Notes: generated by a model from the letters alone, not told the origin. DNA of 64,000 bases from JBLXBZ01 sp048265185 (GCA_048265185.1 JBLXBZ010000011.1:1-64000); one strand, 5' to 3'. Counted from the first letter of the stretch, positions 42,691 through 52,146 are shown. Numbers and translations: made by a program.

Positions 42691-43071
42691 TCAACTGGTC
42701 AAGGCGCGCACCAAAAAAAGCCCAGCGAGCACCGCAAAAATCGAAAGCATGACAGACAGAAGAACATAAGCTAGGGCCGTGGTCGCCTCACCGCGCTCCC
42801 ACAAGAAAACGGCGTCTAACGAAAACGCGGAGAACGTCGTGAAGCCTCCCAGAAAACCCGTTGCGATTAAATATCGAAGCCAGACATCGGCTTGCGAGCG
42901 CGCCGCCAGCCACGCAATGAAAGCGCCCATCACAAAGGAGCCGATAACGTTCACCACGAATGTTCCATAGGGAAATCCAGGCCCCATGAGCTTGAGCGAA
43001 GCCAACCCAACCAAATGACGAAGAGAAGCGCCAATCGCGCCGCCAACAGCCACAAGCAGCAAGTGCTTCAT
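42691..43071 (-). CDS. crcB: Fluoride ion channel CrcB/Fluc
   Basis: This 126-residue membrane protein has four helices and the Fluc signatures GGAIGASLRH, GTFVVNVIGSFVMGA and GFLGGFTTFSAFSLD, including the Phe-box and the central-sodium glycines. It exports fluoride as an antiparallel dimer. No fluoride riboswitch was recognised in the 23 bases before the start or in the adjacent coding sequence. Confidence 0.95.
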   Translation of the reverse strand: MKHLLLVAVGGAIGASLRHLVGLASLKLMGPGFPYGTFVVNVIGSFVMGAFIAWLAARSQADVWLRYLIATGFLGGFTTFSAFSLDAVFLWERGEATTALAYVLLSVMLSIFAVLAGLFLVRALTS

Positions 43072-43094
43072 CTCAAATCCCCGATTTCATCGTT

Positions 43095-43886
43095 TCATTT
43101 GTCACGATCAGCCACGGCCGGCATGTCAGCCTCCATTGAAAGCTTTTCAAAATACCGCACCTTATCGTCGTATTTGGGATGCAGCGTGCCCATAACCCGA
43201 TCCCAAAAAGAGAAGGTGTTGGCGTAATTGCAGCGAAAAAACGCGTGATGCTGATCATGAAAAGTGGTGCAGATCATCGGCCACGGCTCCCGAGCGCTTG
43301 GAGAGGCGAAAAACTCATACCCCGCGTGGCCAATCATGCCCGTGACTTGATCCCATATTTTATGAGCGATGAGAACCAGCGCCGGCAAAGGCAAGACGAA
43401 GGGAATAATCAAAAAATAGACTTGCTCGAAAAACGTGCCGACAAAAGTGTCGTTGTTGTTCGACCATGGCGTCGGCGCGATCGACTTATGGTGTTGCGCG
43501 TGAAAGCGAAACAGCAGTTTTGTGTGCATCAACCGGTGAAACCAGTAAAACCAAGCGTCATAAAGAATGATCGACGCAGCGAAAGTCAGGGGCGCCGACC
43601 ACCAGGAAAGCTCCAGAGGCGCAAATAAGGTCCAACCGTTAGCTTGAGCGAACAGGCCTCCGGCCACATAAACCGAGATCATGGCCAAAGACGCCAGCGA
43701 CTGGCGAATGTCCGTGCGGGCGTCGCTGGGAGCGCGGCTTTGAATCCGCCGCTCCGGGTGGCGACGGTTCATCGCCTGCAAAATGAGCCCGAGCGCGAAA
43801 TATAAGAACAACAAAACGCCATAAACGCAGGCCCATAGCGCCGCAAAGCTCGCCCATCCATCACGCGAAAAATCTAAAACACCCAT
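43095..43886 (-). CDS. Sterol desaturase / fatty-acid hydroxylase family membrane protein
   Basis: The 263-residue membrane protein carries the di-iron histidine clusters of this superfamily: FYWFHRLMH, HAQHHKS and FHDQHHAFF, on a scaffold of about four membrane helices. Family members hydroxylate or desaturate lipid chains or sterols. Nothing here fixes the substrate. ATG 43886 is used with GGAA in the end of the patatin gene as the binding site. A TTG two codons upstream is the alternative. It follows the patatin-like gene with six bases between. Confidence 0.9.
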   Translation of the reverse strand: MGVLDFSRDGWASFAALWACVYGVLLFLYFALGLILQAMNRRHPERRIQSRAPSDARTDIRQSLASLAMISVYVAGGLFAQANGWTLFAPLELSWWSAPLTFAASIILYDAWFYWFHRLMHTKLLFRFHAQHHKSIAPTPWSNNNDTFVGTFFEQVYFLIIPFVLPLPALVLIAHKIWDQVTGMIGHAGYEFFASPSAREPWPMICTTFHDQHHAFFRCNYANTFSFWDRVMGTLHPKYDDKVRYFEKLSMEADMPAVADRDK

Positions 43887-43892
43887 CGGCAA

Positions 43893-46310
43893 TTAATTCC
43901 AATTATGTGACGTTTCCGCATCATCACGCTGGCTCGCCAGCCAAGCGCCAACATCCATGCGACACTGAGAAATGAGATGAGGATCGGCCGTCAAGAGCGT
44001 CTCTTCTTCATCAAGAATTGCGTTAAACAGATTGGCGCGCAACTGGACATAATCCACGCCATTCTCCTTTCCAAGCTCGCGTCCGGCATTCATCACCATA
44101 TCAAAAAGACGATCAGCCGCCGTAATTCGCCCCCAAAGGTAATCGTGTTCGCGCCATTTTCGATTAAAAAAAGCGCCAAATGAATTCAACGCGGCCCCTT
44201 TGAGCCGGACCCCGCCGGGCCGCAAGGTTTGAGCGTCTGACGGGCTGATGCGATTGACCCTGATCTCATTGATTTCCGCCGAATCCGCCCTGTGCAAAAT
44301 TGGCAACGCCACGATATCGTAAAAAGCGAAACCAATATAAGCCTTAAGCAATTCACATCGCGTTTTTAAGGAAAGCTGTTTCATCCCCGTAGCGACGAAA
44401 ACGTCGTCAATATGTCTGTCAATGTCACGCAAACCCATAAGCCGTTCAAAATTATCCAACACGCGCGTTATCGCTCGCGCGTCGCCTTCTCCTGCGCCTT
44501 GCAAGAAACTCTGAACCAAAAGTTTTGTTTCATCACCGTAAAACCCGAGGCTCCAGCGTTCGCTCAAATGATCGATCTGGGCATAGAGCAAGCTTTTTAG
44601 CTCGTTCAACCCCAGAACCTCCGCGTCATCCATATGCCCAGGGTTTCGATATAGCTCATTCAACCGGCGTATGACGAAGCGCAACCAGCGAATGCGGTAT
44701 TCAATGTCAAAAGCCTGTAAGAACCAAACAGAACGCGGAGACGAGAGGCCTTGCAAGCTCTCCCCCTCCTCTCCCTCTTGCAACCATCTGGACAAATGAT
44801 CTGACACATTCGAGATCGAAACGTTTTCATCTTTGACTCTCGATATTTGCAATATCAACCGCGCCAGCTTTCGCGTAACGTCGCGTAGTTTCAATTTTTG
44901 ATAACCAGGATAAGCAAAACCCGCCTGCGCGTAAGCCGCTTCATGGGCCATGGCGCGCGCGCGCGTCAAAGCATCCACCGACAACTCTTCCTCCCCAAAG
45001 CCGCTCGCGAATATCGAGCGCTTTTGATTAAGGGGAAGAATTCGCTCCACCTGCCGCTCAATCTCCGGTCGCGCCGCGGCGATTACCTCATTCACCAATC
45101 GAACTTCGGCGTTTTTTTCCTCCACCGCTTCAAGCGCGTCGCCAATAGGTTCGTTACGAGATATCTGTGTGAGCGAGGACAAGATAACCTTGAAAAAACC
45201 TACAGGTTCATCCAGCTTTTCAGCTCTCTCCTGCGTCTGTCCTTGCGGTTCGACATAAACAAGCCGGCGAATAACCTCTCTGACGGCCGCGCGATTGCTA
45301 ATCGCCTCAATCACCGGCGCAAAAGGTTTGTTCATAACCACGCTGCCGTCAATGTAGAGCCGTTTGCTAGCCTCTTCTTCCGTGATGTGAAGGCCATTAC
45401 GGATAAAACTGGAGCGCCTCAGCCATTTCTCACCGCGCGCCGCCAAAACGGCGTCCATCTCCGCCAAGCCCGCCGGTGGAAACGCGCCAGGAAAAGACGC
45501 GGTGGCTCTGGCGGCGAAAACCAAATCTGGAATTCCTGCATCGTCAAGCTGCGAGACAAGCTCGCCATCCCCCCGGCGCAAGGCTTCAAAATGAATGATC
45601 TGGCAATGCTGCATTTCACAGACAACGCTCGGCGTTTCGATTTGAAACAAACGGCGGCGACCGTGATAATCGGTCAAGGTCACAAAGAGATCGAGCTTCT
45701 GCCCCGAAGGAATAAGCGTTTGATCATTTCTCTGCGACGTCAACGACTTTTGCTCAACACGCATTCGCCCACAGGCGTCCAGCATCCATTTGATAAATTT
45801 CTCTCCGGAGAACGGCGGCGTAAACCAGCGCGCCTGAACAAATTCTTGTAGCTTTCGCCGCGTCTCAGGGTCAGGCGCGCCTCCCTTGAAATTGCGAAAA
45901 GCTAGCCAACCCAATAATGGCGCAAGAACGCGCTTCAAATAGCGCGTGGGCCCCGCAGACGGATTGATCAACCGGGTTATATCCGCGTTTCGCATCCACA
46001 AATCATGGTGCGGCTCCAACGGCAAGTCATGCGCCAGCGCGCGCGCCAGCATTATGCCATTAACGCCTCCCGCAGACGCCCCCGCGATAATGTCCGGCAC
46101 CACCTTGATGTCCGCAACTTCGCCGATGTGATCAAGAAGCGCGCCATAAGCCTGCGCCGCAGGGCTTAAGGCATCGCTCGTCCCGCCTCGTTCACGACGA
46201 TGAGAGGCGCGCGTCAGATTGAGGATTTCCCGCGTCACCCCATGCATATGAACGGCCAAAGACACGCCGCCATAAAAAACCAGCGCAAGGCGAAGCTCAA
46301 CCTGCTTCAT
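43893..46310 (-). CDS. Patatin-like phospholipase-related protein (TIGR03607/DUF3376 type)
   Basis: This large 805-residue protein opens with ELRLALVFYGGVSLAVHMHG, the oxyanion-hole segment of the patatin-related TIGR03607 group. It has the nucleophile elbow GASAGG (Ser79) and the dyad Asp at about 321 in LYIDGSVVMNKP. The second half (about 450-800, including SLKTRCELLKAYIGFAFYDI) corresponds to a DUF3376-like region. Lipid acyl hydrolase activity is expected but unproven for this group. The start overlaps the rarA stop by four bases and the next gene follows almost directly, so rarA, this gene and the hydroxylase are likely co-transcribed. Confidence 0.9.
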   Translation of the reverse strand: MKQVELRLALVFYGGVSLAVHMHGVTREILNLTRASHRRERGGTSDALSPAAQAYGALLDHIGEVADIKVVPDIIAGASAGGVNGIMLARALAHDLPLEPHHDLWMRNADITRLINPSAGPTRYLKRVLAPLLGWLAFRNFKGGAPDPETRRKLQEFVQARWFTPPFSGEKFIKWMLDACGRMRVEQKSLTSQRNDQTLIPSGQKLDLFVTLTDYHGRRRLFQIETPSVVCEMQHCQIIHFEALRRGDGELVSQLDDAGIPDLVFAARATASFPGAFPPAGLAEMDAVLAARGEKWLRRSSFIRNGLHITEEEASKRLYIDGSVVMNKPFAPVIEAISNRAAVREVIRRLVYVEPQGQTQERAEKLDEPVGFFKVILSSLTQISRNEPIGDALEAVEEKNAEVRLVNEVIAAARPEIERQVERILPLNQKRSIFASGFGEEELSVDALTRARAMAHEAAYAQAGFAYPGYQKLKLRDVTRKLARLILQISRVKDENVSISNVSDHLSRWLQEGEEGESLQGLSSPRSVWFLQAFDIEYRIRWLRFVIRRLNELYRNPGHMDDAEVLGLNELKSLLYAQIDHLSERWSLGFYGDETKLLVQSFLQGAGEGDARAITRVLDNFERLMGLRDIDRHIDDVFVATGMKQLSLKTRCELLKAYIGFAFYDIVALPILHRADSAEINEIRVNRISPSDAQTLRPGGVRLKGAALNSFGAFFNRKWREHDYLWGRITAADRLFDMVMNAGRELGKENGVDYVQLRANLFNAILDEEETLLTADPHLISQCRMDVGAWLASQRDDAETSHNWN

Positions 46311-47620
46311 TTCCGCTGACGTTCGCTGCGCAGACGCCCCCAGTAATCAAGCCGCTTACGAATTTCACGCTCAAACCCGCGCTCCGGCGGATCGTAAAAA
46401 TTCATACGCCCCAAGTCTTCCGGAAAGTAATCCTGACCCGAGAAACCATCGGGAGCATCATGATCATATTGGTAGCCAGCGCCGTACCCTTCGGCCTTCA
46501 TCAATTTTGTCGGCGCGTTGAGAATATGTTTGGGCGGAAGCAGGGAGCCATTTGATTTCGCCGTGGCGAGCGCCGCTTTATAAGCCTTGTAAACGCCGTT
46601 AGACTTGGGAGCGGTGGCCAGATAAACCGCGCATTGGGCCAGAGCCAGTTCGCCTTCAGGCGAGCCAAGCATTTGATATGCGTCGCGCGCGGCGTTGGCT
46701 TGAACAATAGCTTGAGGGTCCGCCAAGCCGATATCCTCCACCGCCATGCGGATAAGGCGGCGCGCGATATACAGCGGGTCTTCACCGCCATCCAGCATTC
46801 GACACATCCAATAGAGCGCCGCGTCCGCGTCAGAGCCGCGAATGGACTTATGCAAAGCGGAAATCAGATTATAATGGCCGTCTTGCGACTTATCGTAAAC
46901 GGGAGCCCGGCGATGGACAATTTCCTGAAGCCGCTCAGCGTCGAACACTTCATCTTCGCTTGCCGCGCGCCACACGTCCTCCGCCAAGGTCAAGGCGGCG
47001 CGACCATCGCCGTCCGCCATGCGGATCAAGACAGCTCGCGCCGCCTCATCCAGCGGCAATGGGCGTTGCTCACGTTCCTCCGCCCGAGCCAGCAATTGAG
47101 CAAGCCCCTCCTGATTGAGCGAATGGAATGTCATCACATGCGCGCGCGACAAGAGAGCGGCGTTCAGCTCAAAGCTCGGGTTCTCAGTGGTCGCGCCGAT
47201 CAATGTGATTGTGCCGTCTTCCATCACCGGCAAAAAACTATCCTGCTGCGCCCGGTTGAAACGATGAATCTCATCCACGAACAACAAAGTGCCACGTCCG
47301 CTCAAACGCCGCGCCCGCGCCCGTTCAAAAAGTTTCTTGAGGTCGGCGACCCCAGAAAAAATCGCCGAGGTTTGTTCAAAATCAAGATCCGTCGCATCCG
47401 CCAAAAGCCGCGCGACCGTGGTCTTTCCCGTACCTGGCGGCCCCCAGAACACCAGCGACCCCAGCGTTCTGGTGCGCAACATGCGCGTCAGAACGCCCTC
47501 CGGGCCCAGCACATGATCTTGTCCCACGACTTCGGAAAGCGTCTCTGGGCGCAACCGGTCCGCCAGCGGTCTCGATTCGAGTGAATTCAAGCCCGAAGCG
47601 GTGAAAAGATCCGAAGACAT
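46307..47620 (-). CDS. rarA: Replication-associated recombination protein RarA (MgsA)
   Basis: The 437-residue AAA+ ATPase acts at stalled replication forks. It has Walker A GPPGTGKTT (about 60-68), Walker B TLLFVDEIHRFN, a sensor in IGATTENPSFELNAALLSR and the C-terminal tetramerisation domain with HYNLISALHKSIRGSD and GGEDPLYIARRLIRMAVEDI. ATG 47620 is chosen because the family begins shortly before RPLADRLRP. The longer TTG frame reaches into degP. It follows degP by 14 bases. Confidence 0.96.
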   Translation of the reverse strand: MSSDLFTASGLNSLESRPLADRLRPETLSEVVGQDHVLGPEGVLTRMLRTRTLGSLVFWGPPGTGKTTVARLLADATDLDFEQTSAIFSGVADLKKLFERARARRLSGRGTLLFVDEIHRFNRAQQDSFLPVMEDGTITLIGATTENPSFELNAALLSRAHVMTFHSLNQEGLAQLLARAEEREQRPLPLDEAARAVLIRMADGDGRAALTLAEDVWRAASEDEVFDAERLQEIVHRRAPVYDKSQDGHYNLISALHKSIRGSDADAALYWMCRMLDGGEDPLYIARRLIRMAVEDIGLADPQAIVQANAARDAYQMLGSPEGELALAQCAVYLATAPKSNGVYKAYKAALATAKSNGSLLPPKHILNAPTKLMKAEGYGAGYQYDHDAPDGFSGQDYFPEDLGRMNFYDPPERGFEREIRKRLDYWGRLRSERQRK

Positions 47621-47634
47621 CAAAACATCCAATA

Positions 47635-49110
47635 TCAACCGCGCAAGGCAAACCTCAACACACGGTCTCCGCGTTTAAACTCTATGCGCCAAAGACGAGG
47701 TTTCGCGCGCGAGAGAGCCTCCAGCGACTTGGTGTCGCCAACAGGTTTCTCATTCACCTGCAGGATGATGTCTCCTGATTGGAAGCCAACACGCTCGCCA
47801 CTGGATCCCCCGTCGACCTCCATAACAACCACCCCGCGCGCCATCATATCAACACGCAATTCTTCCGCAACCGCCGGGGAGAGGTTGGCCACCGTCAGCC
47901 CCTCAAATGGCGAACGCCCCTTCAGAACGCGCGTATCCCGCGGCACGTCTTCAGGCGCCTCCACAAGCTTGATGGAAACATCCACCTGTCTTCCATTGCG
48001 GTGGAGGGTGAATTGGGAAACGCCGCCAATCGGTTGCGTCGCAAAGCGATATCCAAAACTGTCCGGATCCGCCACCTCGCTCTCGCCAACTTTGAGAATG
48101 AGATCCCCTACCCGCAAGCCGGCCAGCTCAGCCGGGCTTCCTTTTGACACGCCAGTAATCAATACCCCGCGTGGCCTGTCCAGCTCCATCGCCTCGGCGA
48201 TATCCGCGCTCACCGCCTGCACGCTGGCGCCAAGCCATGGACGACGAACCATGCCGCCATTCTCAGCTGCCTGAACGACAAAACGCACCATATTTGCAGG
48301 TATCGCAAAGCCAATGCCGTTTGAGCCGCCCGAGCGCGAGAAAATCGCCGTGTTAATCCCCACAAGCCGGCCGTGCATATCCACAAGCGCCCCGCCGGAG
48401 TTGCCCGGATTAATAGCCGCATCCGTTTGAATGAAGAACTGATAATCGGTGACGCCGACCCGGGTGCGCGCCAACGCCGACACAATTCCTTGAGTAACGG
48501 TCTGGCCCACGCCAAAGGGATTGCCGATCGCCAGCACAATATCGCCGACCTTCAATTCATCGGAATCAGAAAAAGCCACGCTTGGAAAGTTTTGCGTCCT
48601 CTCATCTTCCGGAACATTTATTTTCAAGATCGCCAAGTCAGTTCGCTCATCCTTGAGCACGACGTCGGCGTCGAATTCACGCCGATCAGCCAAAGCCACA
48701 CGCACTTCATCGGCGCCCTTGATGACGTGATTATTGGTGACCACCAAACCGTCAGAGGCGATGATCACTCCCGATCCCAGTGAAGATTGCACTCTCTCGC
48801 GCGGTCGCCCCATATCCGGCGCGCCACGCCCAAAAAAACGGCGGAAAAACGGATCGTCCAGAAAAGGCGAACGCGCGCGCTGACGCACGGTTCGGCTAGC
48901 GTAAACATTGACGACCGCAGGTCCAATCTTTTCTACGATAGGCGAGAAAGACAATTGCATTTGCGCTGAAGTCTCAGGGATGACGCGTTCTTGGCCCACC
49001 ACATTGGGCGTTGAAGCGAAAAACGCCATCGCCGCAACCAAGCCCGCCGCCGGAGCAAATGCATAGAGCCTTTTCAAAGATCTGGAAGCGAGCAGATATG
49101 ATTTCTTCAT
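47635..49110 (-). CDS. Periplasmic serine protease Do/DegP
   Basis: The 491-residue exported protease/chaperone has an N-terminal signal (GLVAAMAFFASTPNVVG), a trypsin-like domain with the triad His128 (TNNHVI), Asp158 (ERTDLAIL) and Ser238 (PGNSGG), and two PDZ domains (about 285-375 and 400-490). It removes misfolded proteins from the periplasm. Position just before rarA is conserved in Alphaproteobacteria. A GAGGATGTACGG precedes the ATG. Confidence 0.95.
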   Translation of the reverse strand: MKKSYLLASRSLKRLYAFAPAAGLVAAMAFFASTPNVVGQERVIPETSAQMQLSFSPIVEKIGPAVVNVYASRTVRQRARSPFLDDPFFRRFFGRGAPDMGRPRERVQSSLGSGVIIASDGLVVTNNHVIKGADEVRVALADRREFDADVVLKDERTDLAILKINVPEDERTQNFPSVAFSDSDELKVGDIVLAIGNPFGVGQTVTQGIVSALARTRVGVTDYQFFIQTDAAINPGNSGGALVDMHGRLVGINTAIFSRSGGSNGIGFAIPANMVRFVVQAAENGGMVRRPWLGASVQAVSADIAEAMELDRPRGVLITGVSKGSPAELAGLRVGDLILKVGESEVADPDSFGYRFATQPIGGVSQFTLHRNGRQVDVSIKLVEAPEDVPRDTRVLKGRSPFEGLTVANLSPAVAEELRVDMMARGVVVMEVDGGSSGERVGFQSGDIILQVNEKPVGDTKSLEALSRAKPRLWRIEFKRGDRVLRFALRG

Positions 49111-49227
49111 CCGTACATCCTCTTCGGCGCCGCAATTTAATTTTAACTCTTAGCTACCTTGCAAAGCGGTCTCACAAAGTGAGCGCATCCGCAATAGGCG
49201 GCGACGTCACATTTTCGCCAAGTCCTA

Positions 49228-49269
49228 TGAAATGAAAAAGGACAACGCCAATATTATGGCGCCGTCCTT
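49228..49269 (-). terminator. Intrinsic terminator of the chemoreceptor gene
   Basis: On the minus strand AAGGAC..GGC (49269-49258) pairs with GCC..GTCCTT (49250-49238), with one 2x2 internal mismatch, and is followed by TTTTTCATTT. It lies about 60 bases after the chemoreceptor stop and before degP. Confidence 0.8.
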
Positions 49270-49292
49270 CGCAGATTAGAAATTATAGAGTC

Positions 49293-49324
49293 CGCTCCGA
49301 AAGAAAGTTCGGAGCGTTTTTTTT
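49293..49324 (+). terminator. Plus-strand intrinsic terminator with no visible gene
   Basis: CGCTCCGAA (49293-49301) and TTCGGAGCG (49308-49316) form a perfect 9-bp stem followed by eight T residues. It is only functional for a plus-strand transcript, yet both flanking genes run on the minus strand, so an unannotated RNA may end here. Confidence 0.8.
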
Positions 49325-49329
49325 GAAAA

Positions 49330-51513
49330 TCAGGCCGAGCGAACCTGAGACAGAAAGCCGCGCACTTCTTCGTCAAGGCTGTTGGCCTGAGTCGATAGCG
49401 CCGTCGCCGCCGAAACGAAGTTTTGAGCCGCCGTTGTGGTCTGCTCCGTGGCGGAGCGAACGTCAGTCATGTCGGAGCTCACCGTCGTCGTTCCAGCCGC
49501 AGCGCGCTGAGTGTTGTCGACGATGCCTTGGGTCGCGGCGCTTTGCTCTTCAACAGCGGAGGAAACCTCCGTTACGGACGTGGTGATTTCAGTGATTGTT
49601 TTCTGAATATCGGCAATCGCGTTCACCGCGTCCTCCGTCGCCCCGCGAATTGCGTCAATCTGCTCCTGAATTTCACCTGTGGCGCGGCCAGTCTGAGCCG
49701 CCAGTTCTTTCACTTCGCTGGCCACAACGGCGAAACCGCGACCCGCGTCGCCGGCGCGCGCCGCCTCAATGGTGGCGTTCAACGCCAGAAGGTTGGTCTG
49801 ATCGGCAATCGCGCTAATCAGCGTCACGACCTCGCCAATACGATCCGCCGCCTCGGCAAGAGAGCGAACCGTGGTGTTCGTCGCCTCGGCCCGAGCTGTG
49901 GCGGACTGCGCAACCATGGCCGAGCGAGCGATCAACTCAGAAATTTGCGTGATCGAACTGAACAACTGGTCAGAAGCGGCGGCAATCATCTGCACCTCTT
50001 CCATGGTGCGATTGGACAGCTCCGTAGCACGCTCCGAGCGTGATCCAGCCGTATCGGTCAGACCGCGCATTTCCTCGGCCGACTCCATCAAATTGGTGGC
50101 GGATTCGCGCACAGTCGACACGACCTGCCCAACAGAAGCTTCAAATTCAGCGGCCAACTCACTCAACATCGCCTGGCGGCGCTCAGACTCGCTACGCGCA
50201 TTTTCCGCGTCAATCGCCGCGCGCCGCTCCTGATCCTCCACCGCGTTTTGACGAATTTGAACGACAGCTTGCCCGATCTCACCGATCTCGTCACCCCGCT
50301 CCGCCGCTTTGATTTCAGTCGACAGATTACCGGAAGCGATGGCTCGCAGAGCAACCACAAGCGTCGTCAGAGGACGCGTAACGCTGCGAGAGAACAAGAG
50401 CGCAATGACAGTGGCGACCCCAACCGTCACCAAGGTGCCAAGGATCATGTTCCAGCGCATGGTGTCGACGCTTTTCATTGTTTCTTCAACAGTGCGCTCA
50501 GCCACCACCGACCAATCACGGCCAAGAAACGAAAGTGGATAGGCGTAAACAAGCCGGTCAACGCCGTCAGCGCCAACGCCGACGCCATTGCCCATGGATC
50601 CGCCAATCGCCGTATTCACAGCGTCATAATCGACGCTTTCAACCAGAGCCGTGGGAACGGAGGCCAGAGGCATGTTGCTCAAAACGCGACCGTTATCGCC
50701 GGCAAGGAACACCTGACCAGTTTCGCCAAGACCATCGCGGTCGGCCAGCACAGCGTCGAAAAACCCGACGTCAAGACGAATGACGACGACCCCAGCCGCA
50801 TCAGTCGCCCCCGTCTTATTTAGGTAAACAGGTTCGGCGAGAAACATGCTGCGATAGTCAGCGCCATTATTATAGGTGCTGAAATCAATAGAAAACTGCT
50901 CCCCCTCAGGGGCCTTGATAGCGGTGTTAAAAGCGGCGCTCAGTCCTGTTTCAGCAATCCCTTCGCTGCTGACGGAGCTTAAAAACTCACCACTCTTCGT
51001 GACGCTGTAAACAATGACTCCATCGGCGTTCAACACGTAAATGTCGCCATACCCACCATTTTTCCACGACGACAGGAACGCCTGATGAATCTCCAAATGA
51101 CGCCAGGAGTAGACCGTTTTATTTCCTTCTCCTGAGAGCTCACTACGTTGTTCGGGCGTGCTACCCTCCGCCTGGAAATACTCGCGAAGCGCCGGCTCAT
51201 CTGCTTGCAGACTATCAAGAGACTGATTGAGAGTGGTGAGCGCGAGAACAACTCCCCCACCGGACGCCATATTAGACAAATCCGCGCGAACGCTATCCAG
51301 TTTGGCGTTCATCAGATCGGTACGCGCCCTGGCCAGCATGCCAAGCTCTCCGGTGGCGGCCTTTTCCAAACCCGCCTGACCGTTCAAATACCCAATCACG
51401 CCAACCGCGCAACAGGCTGCCAATGTCAACCCAACCATCAAAACCGGTAATATTATTGAAAGCCGAAACACCCGATTTCTCCGATGATTCAACCCTGACG
51501 CTACCATGTTCAT
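49330..51513 (-). CDS. Methyl-accepting chemotaxis protein
   Basis: The 727-residue chemoreceptor has a transmembrane segment at about residues 16-38, a periplasmic sensor of about 310 residues (dCache-like: long helix, VYSVTKSGEFLSSVSSEGI, FLGRDWSVVAERTVEETMKS), a second membrane segment near 355-378, a HAMP domain and a cytoplasmic signalling domain with the hairpin tip ISAIADQTNLLALNATIEAA. Kinase control by an unknown ligand is expected. ATG 51513 has GGGGAGC five bases upstream. No CheW-binding pentapeptide (CheR/CheB tether) was seen at the C-terminus. Confidence 0.93.
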   Translation of the reverse strand: MNMVASGLNHRRNRVFRLSIILPVLMVGLTLAACCAVGVIGYLNGQAGLEKAATGELGMLARARTDLMNAKLDSVRADLSNMASGGGVVLALTTLNQSLDSLQADEPALREYFQAEGSTPEQRSELSGEGNKTVYSWRHLEIHQAFLSSWKNGGYGDIYVLNADGVIVYSVTKSGEFLSSVSSEGIAETGLSAAFNTAIKAPEGEQFSIDFSTYNNGADYRSMFLAEPVYLNKTGATDAAGVVVIRLDVGFFDAVLADRDGLGETGQVFLAGDNGRVLSNMPLASVPTALVESVDYDAVNTAIGGSMGNGVGVGADGVDRLVYAYPLSFLGRDWSVVAERTVEETMKSVDTMRWNMILGTLVTVGVATVIALLFSRSVTRPLTTLVVALRAIASGNLSTEIKAAERGDEIGEIGQAVVQIRQNAVEDQERRAAIDAENARSESERRQAMLSELAAEFEASVGQVVSTVRESATNLMESAEEMRGLTDTAGSRSERATELSNRTMEEVQMIAAASDQLFSSITQISELIARSAMVAQSATARAEATNTTVRSLAEAADRIGEVVTLISAIADQTNLLALNATIEAARAGDAGRGFAVVASEVKELAAQTGRATGEIQEQIDAIRGATEDAVNAIADIQKTITEITTSVTEVSSAVEEQSAATQGIVDNTQRAAAGTTTVSSDMTDVRSATEQTTTAAQNFVSAATALSTQANSLDEEVRGFLSQVRSA

Positions 51514-51593
51514 AGGAAGCTCCCCAAGCTGCACACTTTAAAATTGAGCTTATTAACGCTTGAGGCCGTTAATTTTGCGATAATTTTAGGCAG

Positions 51594-51627
51594 TGAAATA
51601 AAAAAAGGGCAGCCCTACGGCCGCCCT
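51594..51627 (-). terminator. Intrinsic terminator of the ribosomal super-operon
   Basis: On the minus strand AGGGCGGCC (51627-51619) pairs with GGCTGCCCT (51614-51606) with one mismatch over a four-base loop, then a run of T residues to 51594. It lies 24 bases after the rplQ stop. Confidence 0.88.
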
Positions 51628-51651
51628 AATCAATAATGCGAAAAAAGTAAC

Positions 51652-52077
51652 TTACGCAACGGCGGCGGCTTCTTCGCTAACGCCAGCGCGCGCACGATCT
51701 TCAGCGCCTTTTGCCTCAACGTCGCGATCAACAAATTCGATCACAGCCAGCGGCGCATTGTCCCCGTGGCGAAAGCCAGCCTTGAGAACGCGCGTGTAAC
51801 CGCCATTACGTTCCTGATAGCGACCTGCGAGGGAGTCAAACAGCTTGCGAACCATCTCAACGTCGCGAATTTGCGAAATCGCCTGACGACGAGAATGCAG
51901 ATCTCCGCGCTTGCTGAGGGTTACGAGCTTTTCAACGATAGGGCGAAGTTCTTTCGCCTTTGGCAAGGTTGTAACAATCTGCTCATGCTTGATGAGCGAA
52001 GCTGCCATATTCGCAAACATCGCTTTGCGATGACTGGAAGTACGGTTGAGCTTGCGGCCGCGATTCGCGTGGCGCAT
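51652..52077 (-). CDS. rplQ: 50S ribosomal protein L17
   Basis: The 141-residue protein starts MRHANRGRKLNRTSSHRKAM, the L17 signature, and carries a typical variable acidic/alanine-rich tail (AGVSEEAAAVA). L17 sits near the polypeptide exit tunnel. It is the last gene of the super-operon, 69 bases after rpoA. Confidence 0.97.
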   Translation of the reverse strand: MRHANRGRKLNRTSSHRKAMFANMAASLIKHEQIVTTLPKAKELRPIVEKLVTLSKRGDLHSRRQAISQIRDVEMVRKLFDSLAGRYQERNGGYTRVLKAGFRHGDNAPLAVIEFVDRDVEAKGAEDRARAGVSEEAAAVA

Positions 52078-52146
52078 GGCCCTCTCCTTTTTCTAAGATG
52101 GCGATCCCAAAGGCCGCCGCTTGTTTTCATGATCGACGGAAAGCCG

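Noticed and set aside
43072..43094. Fluoride riboswitch before crcB
   Set aside because: The gap is only 23 bases and the conserved riboswitch motifs were not seen in or before it.
44898..45851. 317-codon plus-strand frame inside the patatin-like gene
   Set aside because: The opposite strand encodes a clear patatin domain. This translation is basic, low in hydrophobic periodicity and has no family match.
46634..47584. 316-codon plus-strand frame inside rarA
   Set aside because: It is a shadow of the rarA gene on the other strand, with no ribosome-binding site or domain.
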